Below are positions 36,447-45,181 of a DNA stretch of 64,000 bases, in pieces; within the stretch, counting starts at the first letter, position 1; each line of letters starts with the position of its first letter. This DNA is from an uncultured bacterium. GTDB lineage: Bacteria; Bacillota; Clostridia; Lachnospirales; Lachnospiraceae. The translations under genes and the position numbers were made by a program. The notes below the pieces were generated by a model. The model searched no databases. It worked only from the letters and a program-made list of their open reading frames with translations, and was not told the DNA's origin. The DNA lies in assembly GCA_905215625.1 (NCBI GenBank), contig CAJMQQ010000003.1, positions 20,607-84,606 of the forward strand. Direction: 5' to 3'.

Positions 36447-37173
36447 AACGGTATCCTCTTGGGGTTACCATGTAGTCTCCGATTTTTCTGGTGGAAGAGT
36501 TCCCGATAAATACGGTAGTAAACATATCCGTCTGGGTATCTTTTAATGTTTCAAGAGACATGATTTCCATCTCTTCTCCCTGCCGTCCAATACTTTTTAC
36601 AATTCCGCATACCGTCTCTGGAGAACGGCTTTCCAGCAGGATTTCACAGGCTTTTTTCAGATAATCCCCTCTTTTTTTACTGGATGGATTATAGATGCAG
36701 ATTGCAAAGTCCGCTTCTGCTGCAGCCCTTACCCTCTTTTCAATGACTTCCATCGGCGTCAGTAAATCGCTTAAACTGATGACTGCAAAATCGTGAATCA
36801 AAGGTGCTCCTAATACCGCTGCTCCGGCACAGGCTGCCGTAACTCCAGGGATGACGGAAACCTTCACTTCCGGATATTCCGGAGCCAGTTCCAGAATCAG
36901 TCCGGCCATCCCGTACACACCTGCATCCCCGCTGCATACCATGGAAACTTTCCGGCCTTTTGCGGCTTCTTCCAAAGCCATCCGGCACCGTTCCACTTCC
37001 TGGCGCATGGGAGTTGACAAAAATTCCTTGTCGCCAAAATGGTCTTTTACCAAATCTACATATACGGTATATCCGGCAATCACATCACTGTTTTTCAACA
37101 CTTCGGCAGCCTCTATGGTCATCTTTTCATAAGCTCCGGGGCCAATTCCCACTACGTATATATGTCCTGACAT
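36439..37173 (-). CDS. cbiH: cobalt-precorrin-3 C17-methyltransferase
   Basis: A 244-residue SAM-dependent tetrapyrrole methylase that contracts the ring. Marks: IYVVGIGPGAYEKMTIEAAE, VCSGDAGVYGMAGLILEL, VIPGVTAACAGAAVLGAPL and YNPSSKKRGDYL. The ATG at 37173 is six bases after AGGAGG; an earlier in-frame ATG is not supported. Length equals CbiH alone; no CbiG domain is fused to it. Confidence 0.95.
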   Translation of the reverse strand: MSGHIYVVGIGPGAYEKMTIEAAEVLKNSDVIAGYTVYVDLVKDHFGDKEFLSTPMRQEVERCRMALEEAAKGRKVSMVCSGDAGVYGMAGLILELAPEYPEVKVSVIPGVTAACAGAAVLGAPLIHDFAVISLSDLLTPMEVIEKRVRAAAEADFAICIYNPSSKKRGDYLKKACEILLESRSPETVCGIVKSIGRQGEEMEIMSLETLKDTQTDMFTTVFIGNSSTRKIGDYMVTPRGYRYG

Positions 37174-37218
37174 ACGCATCCTCCTGTTCATCATTATTCT
37201 TTTATTTTAGAATTTTGC

Positions 37219-37986
37219 TTACTCCTGCTCCTTGTTTCCCTGCCGGTATCCGGTAGTAAATTCCGGATGATATAAGCAGGAACGCTCATAGTTTTTCTGT
37301 GCTACTGCAGGACCTGCTACAATCAGGGCAAGCCGGTTAATTCCTGCCTTTTTTGCTTCCTCTGCCAGAGTCTCTACCGTACAGACAATGACCTTTTCAT
37401 CCGGCCAGGTAGCCTTATAAACAATGGCTGCAGGCGTATTTCTTTCATATCCTCCTGCAATCAGCTCCTGGCTTAACTGTTCCAGCATTCCTGCGCTTAA
37501 AAAGATAGTCATTGTAGCTTTGTGGGCTGCAAAAGAACGGATGCTTTCCCGCTCCGGCACACCGGTTCTTCCTGCCATACGGGTAATAATCACGCTCTGT
37601 GAAATCTCCGGAAGGGTGTATTCCATCTGAAGAGCTGCTGCTGCCCCGCAAAAAGAAGAGACTCCTGGACAGATTTCATAGGGAATAGAAAGGGCGTCAA
37701 AGGCGTCCATCTGTTCCCTGATTGCTCCATACAAAGAAGGATCTCCTGTATGCAGACGAACTGTCATCAGTCCCTTTTCTTCTGCCGCCTTTACAGTTTC
37801 CACTACTTCTTCCAGAGTCATCTTTGCACTGTCATAAATCTGGCAATCTTTTTTTGCTCTCTTTAACAGCCCTGGATTTACCAGAGAACCTGCATAGATA
37901 ATAACGTCTGCCTGCTCTAAAAGCCTGGCTCCCCGAAGGGTAATTAAATCTTCGGCACCTGGGCCTGCACCTACTATGTGTACCAT
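37219..37986 (-). CDS. cbiF: cobalt-precorrin-4 C11-methyltransferase
   Basis: A 255-residue SAM-dependent methylase. Marks: VHIVGAGPGAEDLITLRGAR, VIIYAGSLVNPGLL, VRLHTGDPSLYGAIREQMDA and PGVSSFCGAAAALQMEYTLP. AAGGAG precedes the ATG. Sits between cbiL (3 bases) and cbiH (45 bases). Confidence 0.96.
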   Translation of the reverse strand: MVHIVGAGPGAEDLITLRGARLLEQADVIIYAGSLVNPGLLKRAKKDCQIYDSAKMTLEEVVETVKAAEEKGLMTVRLHTGDPSLYGAIREQMDAFDALSIPYEICPGVSSFCGAAAALQMEYTLPEISQSVIITRMAGRTGVPERESIRSFAAHKATMTIFLSAGMLEQLSQELIAGGYERNTPAAIVYKATWPDEKVIVCTVETLAEEAKKAGINRLALIVAGPAVAQKNYERSCLYHPEFTTGYRQGNKEQE

Positions 37987-37989
37987 ATT

Positions 37990-38712
37990 TTACTCCTTAT
38001 CTCTTACAATAAACAAAGAATAATATCCCGCATTTTCGTCAATTTCTTCTGCTGAATGGTAGACTTTTTCTCCATCCATGCCGCAGCGCTGAACCCCTGC
38101 GGCCTCTTTATTTTCCTTCAGCAAAAGCTCTTTTACCGCTGACAGTTTCTTTCCGGATTTCATCAGAACTTTAACGCCGGACAGCTTTAATCCCTCTTCA
38201 ATCTGATAGGTTGCAGGCAGAATATGGAGTTCTTCTGAACCGCTAACCAACGCCTGATTCAGCCTTGCAGATACTGCGCAAAAAGAAGGAACGCCGCTGA
38301 TAATTTCTGCCTGTTCTCCTGCATCCCTGACCCGTTCATAGACATACAGACAGGTAGAATATACCGTCGCGTCTCCCAGGGTCAGAAAAGCTACATCCTT
38401 GCCCTCTGCCAGTTTTTCCCGTATGGTTTCTGCCGCTTCTTCATGGCATTTTTTTAAGACTTCCCTATCCTTTGTCATAGGCATAGGAAGACACAAGATC
38501 TCTTTCCTGTCAATCTCCGGCACTGCCTGGGATGCAATCTGGTAAGCCACGCAGTCTTTTAAAGACTCATTTGGAAGAGCAATAACCGGACTTTCTTTTA
38601 TGATCCGAACTGCTTTCAGGGTCATTAATTCCGGATCGCCAGGGCCTACGCTGACTCCATAAAGCGTTCCTCTTTTCCGTTCATTTTCTCTATAAATTTT
38701 ACAATCATTCAT
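37990..38712 (-). CDS. cbiL: cobalt-factor II C20-methyltransferase
   Basis: A 240-residue SAM-dependent methylase. Marks: LYGVSVGPGDPELMTLKAVR, VAFLTLGDATVYSTCLYV, EIISGVPSFCAVSARLN. The ATG at 38712 overlaps the cbiD stop by 8 bases; the site in front is weak (AGAAAG), suggesting coupling. Starts further upstream lie inside cbiD. Confidence 0.94.
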   Translation of the reverse strand: MNDCKIYRENERKRGTLYGVSVGPGDPELMTLKAVRIIKESPVIALPNESLKDCVAYQIASQAVPEIDRKEILCLPMPMTKDREVLKKCHEEAAETIREKLAEGKDVAFLTLGDATVYSTCLYVYERVRDAGEQAEIISGVPSFCAVSARLNQALVSGSEELHILPATYQIEEGLKLSGVKVLMKSGKKLSAVKELLLKENKEAAGVQRCGMDGEKVYHSAEEIDENAGYYSLFIVRDKE

Positions 38713-39922
38713 CTTCTTTCTGCCTGGGAATCGCATCTAAAAGCTGTCCTGCTCCCGACGTCATTCCCAATACTCCTTTCTGATTGGTAAAGAGGACTGC
38801 CTCCGCCTGAAAACTGCCCCCTGCCCGTTTGTACAGATACTGTTCAATTCGTTTCATAATCTGTTTCATCACTGCTTCGTCCAGTTTCTGCTGCCTTAAT
38901 ATATCCAGCGCCTGGTCTACGGTAACAGCAGATAAAATCTCCCTGATCACCTTCTGGCTCCCGCCGCAGGCCCCTGCCCAGGCTGCCAGAATCTCCATAC
39001 GGCCATCTGCCATAGAAGAATGGGTGTTCATAATTCCTGCTGCCAGCTTGATTAATTTTCCTCCATGACCGATTAAAAGTACGGTTTGAAAGCCAAATTC
39101 TCCAGCCATATCCAGGGTTTCCCCAATATAATTGGAGCACTTTACCGCTCGGTCCGGATCAATGTGAAGGGACTCTTTTAAGAAGGTTTCCCCATAATTT
39201 CCTGGCACTAAAATCAGATGTTTTTCTCCCAGAGCAGCCTTTTGCTTTATGGAAAGACGGATGGTTTCAATAAGGGCTGCCTCGCTCATAGGCTCCACAA
39301 TCCCGCTGGTTCCCAAAACTGAAATTCCTCCTTCAATCCCCAGCCAGGGATTAAAGGTTTTTTCCGCAATACGTTCCCCTTCCGGTATGGAAATAGTGAT
39401 TTTTAAGTTTCCAGTAAAACCGGTTTCTTCGCAAATCCGCTCTGCCTCTCTAAAAATCATGTCCCTTGGAACCGGATTAATGGCCGCTTTCCCTACGGGA
39501 CAAGAAAGTCCTGGTTTGGTAACTCGTCCAACCCCTGTGCCTCCATCTAAATACAGCTTCGGCCAGGTTCCTTTCTGGTAGCAGGACTTCAGATGATCTT
39601 CTTTCAAATCTTCCTCTTCGAACGGTTCTTCTAAGCTGGCAAGATATTCTGCCCTGGCATAGACCAGAGTTCCATCTGTAGCGTCCGGATCGTCTCCCGC
39701 ATCTTTCCGTACTGCACAGGAAGCAAATTTTTCCGTCAGACAGGTATCTTCTAATGGAAGGGTCAGACCGATTCCTTTCGGCGTCATAAGCTGGACTTTT
39801 TCCCTTTTTTCTCCTGTCAAAAGCATAAAAACTGCCGCCTGAGCCGCGGCCGCCGCACAGGAACCTGTCGTATAACCGCGGCGCATTTTCTTTTTATTTC
39901 GGTATATGTAGGCGTCTTCCAT
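38705..39922 (-). CDS. cbiD: cobalt-precorrin-5B C1-methyltransferase
   Basis: A 405-residue SAM-dependent enzyme methylating C1 in the anaerobic pathway. Marks: RRGYTTGSCAAAAAQAA, GTGVGRVTKPGLSCPVG, INPVPRDMI and LIGHGGKLIKLAAGIMNTHS. The ATG at 39922 (AAAGGAAA upstream) is preferred to one 13 codons earlier that would overlap cbiK. Its presence, with cbiK, identifies the cobalt-early route. Confidence 0.95.
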   Translation of the reverse strand: MEDAYIYRNKKKMRRGYTTGSCAAAAAQAAVFMLLTGEKREKVQLMTPKGIGLTLPLEDTCLTEKFASCAVRKDAGDDPDATDGTLVYARAEYLASLEEPFEEEDLKEDHLKSCYQKGTWPKLYLDGGTGVGRVTKPGLSCPVGKAAINPVPRDMIFREAERICEETGFTGNLKITISIPEGERIAEKTFNPWLGIEGGISVLGTSGIVEPMSEAALIETIRLSIKQKAALGEKHLILVPGNYGETFLKESLHIDPDRAVKCSNYIGETLDMAGEFGFQTVLLIGHGGKLIKLAAGIMNTHSSMADGRMEILAAWAGACGGSQKVIREILSAVTVDQALDILRQQKLDEAVMKQIMKRIEQYLYKRAGGSFQAEAVLFTNQKGVLGMTSGAGQLLDAIPRQKEDE

Positions 39923-39938
39923 CCGGAGATTTCCTTTC

Positions 39939-40763
39939 TTATCTGGCATCTCGTTCTGCATTTCTTTCAGCCAGTTTTTCTTCTGTCGCAGACCGGATAT
40001 GTTCCAAGAACAGTTCCTGGATTCCCTTATATTCTCCCAGTCCTTTCAGTACGCAGAAAATCTCATAGCCCTCTTTTTCTAAGGCATACTTCCAAGAATC
40101 CTCCCTGTCGCTTGCCATATCGTGTCTTGCATGGTCGCCTGCCACGATCATAAACGGAGCTAAAATTACCTTTTTATAGCCGCCTTCTCTTAGCCGGCGT
40201 TTCATCGTATCTAAGGATGGATAGGCTTCTACCGTTCCTAAAAACACATTTTTATAGCCCATATCTTTCATCCGATAGTCCAGGGCAGCATAAACCGTAT
40301 TGGCATAGTGGGTGGTTCCATGACCCATAAATACCAGAGCCGTATCCTCTGGAATCTCCCCCATTTCTTCCATCAGTGCCTCAATTACCTGGCAGGAATC
40401 CTCTTCGCTGGTAAGGAGGGGCGCCCCAAATAAAATCTCGTCAAATTGATCCTCAAATGCCAGTACGTCCTTTATCATCTGGTCATTTTCGATTCCATTA
40501 ATCACATGGGTCGGCTGAACAAACACCTGTTTCACTCCCTGTGAAACCATCTGTTCCATTGCTTCTTTTACCGTATTGACATGATAGTTGTCCCTGTTTT
40601 TTAACTTTCGGATAATCATACCGCTAGTCCAGGCCCTAACTACCTGCGCCTGGGGATATGCTTCCTGAATCCGGTTTTCTATGGCGTCTATAGTCTTTTT
40701 ACGGGTATCCGGGTAACTGGTTCCAAAACTGACAACCAGAATTCCTTTTTCTTTTTTTGGCAT
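39939..40763 (-). CDS. cbiK: sirohydrochlorin cobaltochelatase
   Basis: A 274-residue class II chelatase inserting Co2+ into sirohydrochlorin, the first step of the anaerobic pathway. Marks: ILVVSFGTSYPDTRKKTIDA, VQPTHVINGIEND and FMGHGTTHYANTVYAALDYR, with the metal/catalytic histidines. It is the first gene of the operon, 67 bases after an intrinsic terminator controlled by the B12 riboswitch. Confidence 0.96.
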   Translation of the reverse strand: MPKKEKGILVVSFGTSYPDTRKKTIDAIENRIQEAYPQAQVVRAWTSGMIIRKLKNRDNYHVNTVKEAMEQMVSQGVKQVFVQPTHVINGIENDQMIKDVLAFEDQFDEILFGAPLLTSEEDSCQVIEALMEEMGEIPEDTALVFMGHGTTHYANTVYAALDYRMKDMGYKNVFLGTVEAYPSLDTMKRRLREGGYKKVILAPFMIVAGDHARHDMASDREDSWKYALEKEGYEIFCVLKGLGEYKGIQELFLEHIRSATEEKLAERNAERDAR

Positions 40764-40829
40764 TCTATTTCCCTTTCTGTTCTGTAATGGGAGCGATCCT
40801 GTGAAATAAGAAGTAATTTCCTATGAATT

Positions 40830-40856
40830 GAAAAATACCGGCATCTTCTGCCGGTA
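40830..40856 (-). terminator. expression-platform terminator of the B12 riboswitch
   Basis: TACCGGCA (40836-40843) pairs with TGCCGGTA (40849-40856), followed on the minus strand by TTTTT (40831-40835). It lies between the riboswitch aptamer and cbiK, as expected for ligand-controlled termination. Confidence 0.85.
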
Positions 40857-40929
40857 CGAAAAATAGTCTCTGGATCTCTCCGGAGACATTCCGATACCTG
40901 GCCATCGCTCGTAACCCTGGTATTATACA

Positions 40930-41078
40930 GAAAAAGGCAGGTCTTCTGACTTGAAGCAACTCGGATTTGCTTTTCACAGCGGCGTGACCGTCAGGGATTT
41001 CCACCCTGTTCCCTATTCTCCTGCCGACAGGCAGGCACCTCTTTCCTATCCGTCCCTATGGTTCGGATATAGTATGGT
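40930..41078 (-). promoter_or_regulatory. cobalamin riboswitch
   Basis: The minus strand carries a B12 box, AGTCAGAAGACCTGCC (40936-40951). Upstream are the conserved GCCGCTGTGA, GGGTGGAAATCCCTGACGG-like and GTGCCTGCC segments of the aptamer. With the downstream terminator it should shut off the whole cbi/cob operon when adenosylcobalamin is plentiful. The aptamer boundaries are approximate. Confidence 0.93.
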
Positions 41079-41082
41079 TTCC

Positions 41083-41111
41083 ATTTTAGCTGGTTATGGC
41101 CAGGTTGTCAA
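41083..41111 (-). promoter_or_regulatory. promoter of the cobalamin operon
   Basis: TTGACA (41106-41111), 17-base spacer, TAAAAT (41083-41088). Its -35 starts three bases past the stop of the upstream gene. Confidence 0.8.
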
Positions 41112-41114
41112 ATT

Positions 41115-41945
41115 TTATTTTAAGACTTCTATTATTTCCGGAATTCGATTCCATCCTACTATTTCATCTGTAAGCTTTCCCCTAAGCGGAACCGGAAATC
41201 CCAAGTCCCTTCCCGCCAAAAACATTTGAATTTTGTCATATCCCACTTGTATAACCAACGGCTGTTTTAAATCTGTTTGTTTTTCTATAACTTTTTTAAA
41301 TCGTTTTAAAAACTCTTTTTTCTTTTCCACATCCCTATCATCATCCATATAAAGATAATATTCTCTACTCAATTTATTATCTGTAATCGGAACTTCTCTA
41401 AGTCCCTGTCTTTCATAAAACGTTGAATCCACTCCATTTTTCAGCAACTGCTTTGAAATAAAAAGAATGTTTTTTATTCCTTCTTCCTCTTTGCAAAAAT
41501 ACAGTCCATTCAGTAATCCAATTTTTTTCTCTTCTTTTTTATCATAGCAGACTGTTAGTTCTCCTCCTTCTATATTTCTTCCATTCCGGACTCCCTTTAT
41601 CCAAATCCCACAAGCAGTTCCTCCTTTTTCTCTAACTGGAAGAATTCCTTCTTTTCGCAATTGAGCAGCTTTCATATCCCCTCTATCCATTATCATCATT
41701 TTGTTCATCAGAGGGTTTAAAACCAGTTGCAAATTTGCTTTTTCAAAATTTTTTTCATACTTTTTGTCCATATAACGAATTCCAAAGAAATAAAACAGTG
41801 TCACTACGTTAATTTCAATAATTGCAGCTTTTCTATTATAAAACAGTAAAACTGCTCCGCAAAGATACAACACAACCACTCCTATATATCCACTTTTCAA
41901 CCAGTTTTTTTGTTTTGATAATTTAGAAATCATATTTTCTTCCAT
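41115..41945 (-). CDS. unknown membrane-anchored protein
   Basis: A 276-residue protein I cannot assign. Two adjacent hydrophobic segments (about residues 18-35 and 40-56) are followed by a charged cytosolic domain: MIMDRGDMKAAQLRKEGI, ELTVCYDKKEEKKIGLLNGL, YERQGLREVPITDN, YLYMDDDRDVEKKKEFL. The TM pair plus soluble layout faintly recalls DUF3137, but this is weak. Codon use is AT-rich, like the sugar-acid block upstream and unlike the cob operon downstream. GGGAG lies before the ATG. No own promoter is evident; it may be read through the terminator at 41975. Confidence 0.65.
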   Translation of the reverse strand: MEENMISKLSKQKNWLKSGYIGVVVLYLCGAVLLFYNRKAAIIEINVVTLFYFFGIRYMDKKYEKNFEKANLQLVLNPLMNKMMIMDRGDMKAAQLRKEGILPVREKGGTACGIWIKGVRNGRNIEGGELTVCYDKKEEKKIGLLNGLYFCKEEEGIKNILFISKQLLKNGVDSTFYERQGLREVPITDNKLSREYYLYMDDDRDVEKKKEFLKRFKKVIEKQTDLKQPLVIQVGYDKIQMFLAGRDLGFPVPLRGKLTDEIVGWNRIPEIIEVLK

Positions 41946-41974
41946 CTGCTTATTCTCCCAAATGTCTCTATCAC

Positions 41975-41999
41975 AAAAGGCAGGGAATTCCTGCCTTTT
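41975..41999. terminator. palindromic terminator after the isomerase cluster
   Basis: AAAAGGCAGG (41975-41984) and CCTGCCTTTT (41990-41999) form a 10-bp stem with a five-base loop, functional in either direction. Confidence 0.75.
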
Positions 42000-42009
42000 A
42001 TTTGAATTT

Positions 42010-42837
42010 TTATATGAAATTACTTTTCAAAAAGCAAAGCGCATTTTTAGCCTGTTCATTAAAATTATCTGAACCTGCTTCAATACTTATTCTTCCGTCA
42101 TATCCGCATACTTTCAGGCATTTAATAAATTCATCATAATCCCATTCCTCCATTTTCTGAGGATATGTTCTTCCAAAATTCAGTCCTTCCTGCGTTCTCA
42201 TATTTGGATTTGAAAAATGAACATGACGCAAATACTCTTTTCCATACTTCACAAGAATTTCTGGAGACTCTTTTTCCCAAACCATATGATAGTAGTCAAT
42301 CAAAACTTTAACATTCTTATGAGATACCTGTTTCGCTAAGGCAACCCCTTCCTCAAAAGAATTAATCAGATTACATTCTGGTGTTCGAATTGGCTCTATC
42401 ACAATTGTAATTCCATTTTTTTCTGCAATTGGCGCCATTAATTGAGTCTCCTCCAAAACCTGCTGATACGCTGTTTCCTTTGAAAACCCCTCTGGTACAT
42501 TTTTTGCTGTTCCACTTCCGAATACCACTGTATCTACTCCAAGTTCCGCCGCTTTTTTGAGAGCTTTTTCCAAATATTGACGTATTTGTGTCATATTCAC
42601 ATCTGGTCCTGTAAGACGGATTTTAGCCGGAAATAAATTATTACATACCTGACAGGAAATCCCTGATTGCTGTACCCTATTTTTTAGTGATTCAAATTCT
42701 TCATCTTCTAGTTCTGTCATTTCCGCCAATGGCAGTTCGATATAGTCATATCCCAATTTGCTAATCATCTCAATAATTTCAATTCCGGTTTTATCTGGTC
42801 CTGCAGCTACTAAATTTCCACAACAGCCGAATTTCAT
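42010..42837 (-). CDS. sugar phosphate isomerase/epimerase (AP endonuclease 2-like), copy 1
   Basis: A 275-residue TIM barrel of the xylose-isomerase-like superfamily. Marks: KFGCCGNLV start, LGYDYIELPLAEM, VFGSGTAKNVPEGF, ITIVIEPIRTPECNLINSFEEGVALAKQ, VLIDYYHMVWE, LRHVHFSNPN and ISIEAGSDNF, giving the usual Glu/Asp/His/Glu metal site. The ATG at 42837 follows AGAGGTGA; a longer frame overlaps the GntP gene and lacks support. Last gene of a five-step minus-strand operon. Candidates range from tetronate/hydroxypyruvate isomerase to 3-keto-glycoside lyase. Confidence 0.88.
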   Translation of the reverse strand: MKFGCCGNLVAAGPDKTGIEIIEMISKLGYDYIELPLAEMTELEDEEFESLKNRVQQSGISCQVCNNLFPAKIRLTGPDVNMTQIRQYLEKALKKAAELGVDTVVFGSGTAKNVPEGFSKETAYQQVLEETQLMAPIAEKNGITIVIEPIRTPECNLINSFEEGVALAKQVSHKNVKVLIDYYHMVWEKESPEILVKYGKEYLRHVHFSNPNMRTQEGLNFGRTYPQKMEEWDYDEFIKCLKVCGYDGRISIEAGSDNFNEQAKNALCFLKSNFI

Positions 42838-42854
42838 AAAATCACCTCTTACCT

Positions 42855-44252
42855 TTAGAAAATTGCATTCACAATACACAGCAGTCCGAAACCACACCAA
42901 GACCAGATAAACTGCATTGCCTCATATCCAAAAATTTGAACATCCAGTTTTTCCAATTTAAATGTCCGCGTAAGTACCCAGAAAAAGCTGTCATTATGCA
43001 AAGAGAATACTTGGGAACCTATACATGCTGCATATGCGCACATCATCATATTTGCATCTGGTATCTGCATTAAAATCGGAGCACAAATTGTAGCAGTTGT
43101 TGTCATTGCTACCGTACCGCTTCCAAGTACCAGTTTCAAAATAGCGGCCATCAAAAATGGCAGCAATAACAGCGGCATATTCATATTTGTTAAACTCTGT
43201 GCAATCACATCTCCAATTCCACTGGATTTAATAATATTTCCAAAAGCTCCTCCTGCTCCCGTAATCAAAATCACTGTACCACAGCTGGCGATTCCCCGCT
43301 CCAGTGTATCCTGAACTTCTTTTCTGCTTTTATGTCCTGCTAATCCATACATTGCAACCAAAAGTGCTACAGAAATTGCAATAACGGGACTTCCCAAAAA
43401 AGCTATTACTTCCGTTACCAGATTTGATTCTCCTGTGTATACCATACTGGTAACAGTACTTAGTAAAATTAAAACTACCGGAACAATGATTGGAGCAAAT
43501 GCCATAAGCGGAGATGGATATGTTTCATTTGGATCCAGTTCTGGTATCGTAGGTTTTGACGAAAGAACGGAATACTCTTTCGCCTGTTCTGCTGAAACAT
43601 CTACGATTTCTCCATTTTCGTCTACTACTTTATACCATTTTTGTCCTACAATTCGACCTGTAATAAAGATAATGATAATTAATGGAATGCCCATAGCAAT
43701 TCCAAATAAAATAAATGCTCCCAAATCAATTGTATCTCCAAACTGTGCCACAACTGCAAGGGGACCTGGTGTAGGAGGTACTGATGCATGCGTAATGTTT
43801 AATGCACAAGCCATAATAAGAGCCAATCCCGTTAAAGATTTTTTCTTAGCCTGAGAAATAGATTTTACTAATGGAGATAAAATAATCAACGCTGAATCAG
43901 CAAAAATAGGAATCGATACTAAAAATCCCGTAATTGCCAAAGCAATTTCTTCATTTTTTCCTTTTAGCATTTTAATAAATGTATGTGCCATAACTTTTGC
44001 AGCATTAGACTCTTCCATAATCTGTCCCATCATACATCCAAATGCAATAACTAATCCGATCGATGCCAATGTATTGCCAAAACCAGAAGTAATTAAACCT
44101 GGTATTGAGGCTAATTCAACTCCTCCTGTAATTCCTACTACTGAAGCTGCAATAACCAATGCAAGCGCAGGATGGATTTTTGTTTTCATAATCATGATTA
44201 CTAACACTACCATACCTACTGCTAATGCAATTAATAAGCGCGTAACATCCAT
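42855..44252 (-). CDS. GntP family sugar-acid permease
   Basis: A 465-residue, 12-14-helix gluconate:H+ symporter family protein. Marks: MKTKIHPALALVIAASVVG, VIAFGCMMGQIMEESNAAKV, FLVSIPIFADSALIILSPL, HASVPPTPGPLAVVAQFG and GAGGAFGNIIKSSGIGDVI. GntP proteins import gluconate, other aldonates, tetronates or glycerate-like acids. AAGGAGG precedes the ATG. It sits between the two isomerase/epimerase genes, pointing to a hydroxy-acid or sugar-acid substrate. Confidence 0.94.
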   Translation of the reverse strand: MDVTRLLIALAVGMVVLVIMIMKTKIHPALALVIAASVVGITGGVELASIPGLITSGFGNTLASIGLVIAFGCMMGQIMEESNAAKVMAHTFIKMLKGKNEEIALAITGFLVSIPIFADSALIILSPLVKSISQAKKKSLTGLALIMACALNITHASVPPTPGPLAVVAQFGDTIDLGAFILFGIAMGIPLIIIIFITGRIVGQKWYKVVDENGEIVDVSAEQAKEYSVLSSKPTIPELDPNETYPSPLMAFAPIIVPVVLILLSTVTSMVYTGESNLVTEVIAFLGSPVIAISVALLVAMYGLAGHKSRKEVQDTLERGIASCGTVILITGAGGAFGNIIKSSGIGDVIAQSLTNMNMPLLLLPFLMAAILKLVLGSGTVAMTTTATICAPILMQIPDANMMMCAYAACIGSQVFSLHNDSFFWVLTRTFKLEKLDVQIFGYEAMQFIWSWCGFGLLCIVNAIF

Positions 44253-44267
44253 TTGATATGCCTCCTT

Positions 44268-45155
44268 TTATTCTTTCTTCATACTCAAACATTGATTCTT
44301 CTCTAATGCTTCTTTTGTCGTTTTATACGCATTTGAAATGACCCACTCCGGTGTTTTTTTCCAGTACTCTGGACAAAATGTCTCAACCGATACCATTCCA
44401 TTATATCCTGATTTTTTCAGTTGCTGCAAAAATGCATCTGTATCCACAACTCCCTGTCCACAAAAACATCGTTTATCCTGTCCCATTTCATTTTCTGGAA
44501 CATTTCTCCCACTCATCAAGTGGACTGCAAAGATTTTTTCCGGCTGAAGTTTTCCGATATCCGTAAAATCATTACAGCAATGATTAAGATAAATGTTATA
44601 TGAGTCTAATACAAAGCCTACATTTTCCCGATTGACTTCCCGTACAATAGCATCTGCCTCTTGAATCGTTTGAACGCTGCTCCTGTCAAATCCTACTAAT
44701 TCGAAACATAACTTCATCCCATACGGTTCTGCCATACAAGAAAGTTCTTTCAAAATCCGCACACATTCTTTAGCCGTTTTCTTCTTATCTCCTTTAAAAG
44801 GCCCGCCTGTCGGATTTCGTTGTAAAGGCGGTACTATAATAATATATTTGCTTCCTACTGCCACACCCGCCTCACATGCAAGCCTAAAATCATCCAAAAT
44901 TTCCTTTCTTTTTTCTTCCTGATCCTGCTCACTCAAAAATTCCGGATATAAGTAAACTGCATTTATCGCATGTGCTTTTAAATGGTTTGATTCAAAAAAA
45001 TGGGATAGTTCCTGCAAAGAATGAGTCTTTAAATATTCTCGTAACATATCCAAACGAATTTCAATAAAATCAAAACCAGCTTTTTCACATAATTTTAAAT
45101 CTTGTTCCAAGCTAGAACATTCTTTTGCACAAGCTTCATTGTAAGACAAATACAT
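44268..45155 (-). CDS. sugar phosphate isomerase/epimerase (AP endonuclease 2-like), copy 2
   Basis: A 295-residue TIM barrel. Marks: CEKAGFDFIEIRLDMLREYL, YIIIVPPLQRNPTGG, MKLCFELVGFDRSSVQTIQEA, VGFVLDSYNIYLNHCCND, FAVHLMSGRNVPEN and GMVSVETFCPEYW, matching the four metal-ligand strands. It differs clearly from copy 1, so they probably catalyse different steps or form a hetero-oligomer. GGAGG before the ATG. Second gene of the operon after the dehydrogenase. Confidence 0.88.
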   Translation of the reverse strand: MYLSYNEACAKECSSLEQDLKLCEKAGFDFIEIRLDMLREYLKTHSLQELSHFFESNHLKAHAINAVYLYPEFLSEQDQEEKRKEILDDFRLACEAGVAVGSKYIIIVPPLQRNPTGGPFKGDKKKTAKECVRILKELSCMAEPYGMKLCFELVGFDRSSVQTIQEADAIVREVNRENVGFVLDSYNIYLNHCCNDFTDIGKLQPEKIFAVHLMSGRNVPENEMGQDKRCFCGQGVVDTDAFLQQLKKSGYNGMVSVETFCPEYWKKTPEWVISNAYKTTKEALEKNQCLSMKKE

Positions 45156-45181
45156 ATCTCCACCTCCCCCTCAATCACTTT

